Positions 5,330 through 6,523 of a stretch of 6,523 nt of DNA are shown here, piece by piece. The DNA comes from Planctomycetota bacterium (GTDB lineage Bacteria > Planctomycetota > Phycisphaerae > WQYP01): NCBI GenBank assembly GCA_023489375.1, contig JAMDCX010000050.1:1-6523 (forward strand), written 5' to 3'. The position numbers and the translations under genes are program-made. The notes below the pieces were generated by a model. It did no database searches and had not been told where the DNA came from. It was given only the letters and a program-made list of their open reading frames with translations. The first letter of the stretch is position 1. Each line of letters opens with the position of its first letter.

Positions 5330-6461
5330 TTAATTTCGTCCCGCGGCCGCCTGCAATTTCCGCTGTTGAGCCTGATAACGTAATTGGGCGTCGATAAACG
5401 GCTGAATATCCCCGTCCAGCACGCGATCGGGTTGAAACATTTCATACCCATTGCGGTGATCCTTAACACGGCGATCATCAAGCACATAACTGCGTATTTG
5501 CGAGCCAAAGGCGATTTCGCCTTTCTCGCCATAAAGGCGGGCCAATTCGGCGTCGCGCCTGGTTTCTTCCAGTTTGCGCAGCCGGGCTTTTATAATTTCC
5601 ATGGCCAATGCCTTATTCTGCACTTGCGATCGCTCGCTGGTGCAAACCACCTGCAGGCCCGTTGGCTTGTGTGTAATACGAATGGCCGAGGCCACTTTAT
5701 TTACATTCTGTCCGCCTGGGCCGCTGGCCCGGACAAAGGCAATGATTTCCAGATCCGCCTCGGGAATTTCCATTTCCTTATCGGCCCCTTCAAACACCGG
5801 TGTAACATCTACACTCGCGAAGCTGGTATGCCGCCGGGCATTGGCGTCATACGGACTGATGCGTACCAGCCGATGCACGCCTACTTCACAATTCATATTG
5901 CCTGTGGCATAAAGCCCCTTGACCAGCAGTGTGATGCGGCGGATGCCCGCCTGCTCTCCATCCAGCCGGTCCACGGCACTGACATCCCACCCGCGGCGTT
6001 CAAAATAACGCAGATACATTCGCAGCAACATATCCGCCCAGTCGCAGGCTTCCGTGCCGCCCGCGCCGGCGTGAATCTGAACAAAACAATCGCTGGTATC
6101 ATGCGGACCTGTATACAGCGACTGAATTTCCAATTCATCCAGACCCCGGCTTGCAACCTGCAAAGCCTGGTCAGCTTCTTCCAGCAAAGCTGTATCCTCC
6201 GCTCCCATCTCCAGCATCACTGGAATATCTTCCAGCGATTTTTCAACAGCATTCAGCGGATCCATGATGAGTTTCAGCGCTTTTAATTCACGGATGGTTT
6301 TACGCGCCTGATCCTGATTATTCCAAAAATCAGGTGCTGCCATGCGCTGTTCCAGAGCTTGCAGTTGTCGCCGTTTTTCAACTACGTCAAAGAGAGTCGC
6401 GGATGCTTTGAATCCGCGCCTCCAGCGTGGCGAGAACCGCCATCATATTTTCCTGTGCCAT
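5330..6461 (-). CDS. prfB: Peptide chain release factor 2, expressed by programmed +1 frameshift
   Basis: RF2 recognises UGA and UAA in the ribosomal A site and triggers peptide release. The gene starts at ATG 6461, preceded by AAGGAG (6467-6472) at 5 bases. Codons 1-24 (MAQENMMAVLATLEARIQ...) end at in-frame TGA 6387-6389. Skipping the T of TGA continues into DVVEKRRQLQALEQRMAAPDFW and the main 5330-6388 frame, for 376 residues in all (E. coli 365). The downstream part carries GAGGTEACDWADML, the anticodon-like motif at 202-204 as SPY instead of the usual SPF, and the catalytic GPGGQNVNK loop (GGQ at 249-251), where Gln251 is the expected PrmC methylation target. Frameshifting lets low RF2 levels raise RF2 synthesis. 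A reading frame begun at the internal ATG 6343 would lack the normal N-terminal helix. It converges on truD. Confidence 0.95.
6386..6418 (-). promoter_or_regulatory. RF2 recoding site CTT TGA C with upstream hairpin
   Basis: On the minus strand the shift heptamer CTTTGAC occupies 6392 down to 6386, exactly where zero-frame translation stops and the +1 frame resumes. The usual AGGGGG-like stimulator 3 bases upstream is absent; the bases there are GCGACTCT. Five bases before CTT ends a perfect inverted repeat, CGCGGAT (6418-6412), loop TCAAAGC, ATCCGCG (6404-6398). Six loop bases, TCAAAG, are the reverse complement of CTTTGA in the shift site. The shift site is secure; a role for the hairpin is an inference. 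Confidence 0.8.
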
Positions 6462-6523
6462 ATAGGCTCCTTAAAGTCATAATTCTATCCGACATAACGG
6501 TCCTTGGCTATTGTGGAGGCGTT

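Noticed and set aside
5384..6286. 300-residue open frame on the plus strand antisense to prfB
   Set aside because: It is a shadow frame of prfB, which has unmistakable RF2 motifs on the other strand. The translation shows no domain and has odd His/Ile/Gln-rich composition.
5330..6343. prfB as an ordinary gene starting at the internal ATG 6343
   Set aside because: The upstream +1 frame and the ATG at 6461 with a strong AAGGAG encode the normal RF2 N-terminus, joined exactly at CTT TGA C.
6485..6523. Possible 3' end of another leftward gene (12 codons ending in TAG at 6485-6487)
   Set aside because: One frame is open to the window edge, but 12 codons carry no recognisable content and any frame could be open by chance over this length.
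6462..6523. Promoter for prfB
   Set aside because: TAGAAT on the minus strand at 6482-6487 resembles a -10, but no acceptable -35 lies 16-18 bases upstream within the window.

Overview
The window looks like a chromosomal segment of a bacterium from the Planctomycetota/Verrucomicrobiota side of the PVC group. Three things suggest this. The left-edge protein resembles the exported, repeat-rich (PEP-CTERM-type) proteins common there. The glycyl-tRNA synthetase is the single-chain dimeric type. A GC-rich palindromic intergenic repeat of a style I associate with those genomes lies upstream of nuoH. This placement is inferred from family resemblance; no search was run.

Layout. At the left edge, a leftward gene enters with only its signal peptide and the first residues of the mature protein (1-167). 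A stretch of about 670 bases without a convincing gene follows (168-840). It contains AT-rich and small palindromic sequences, a compact GC-rich repeat with nested hairpins (574-670), a run of degenerate direct repeats (666-726), and a good sigma70-like promoter (781-808) serving nuoH. The rightward genes are nuoH (841-2109, membrane subunit of NADH:quinone oxidoreductase) and, 42 bases later with no terminator between them, a glycyl-tRNA synthetase (2152-3780). The next gap (3781-4047) holds a well-formed transcription unit: AT-rich upstream DNA, a -35 and extended -10 element, an 8-bp hairpin, a C/U-rich single-stranded linker, and a strong UUCG-capped intrinsic terminator. It looks like either a small RNA or an attenuator leader for the next gene, truD (4048-5310, tRNA pseudouridine-13 synthase). 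Finally prfB (peptide chain release factor 2) runs leftward from 6461 to 5330, tail-to-tail with truD, with only 19 bases between the stops.

How the genes fit together. Three of the four complete genes belong to translation (tRNA charging, tRNA modification, termination); nuoH is the outlier, separated here from any other complex I genes. prfB is not one open frame. Its first 24 codons end in CTT TGA C, and the rest of the protein continues in the +1 frame, which is the classical autoregulatory RF2 frameshift. Here the usual Shine-Dalgarno-like stimulator before the shift site is not visible. In its place is a perfect 7-bp inverted repeat whose loop is complementary to the CUUUGA shift sequence.

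The most interesting items are the putative small RNA/leader at about 3876-4014 and the unusual context of the prfB recoding site.
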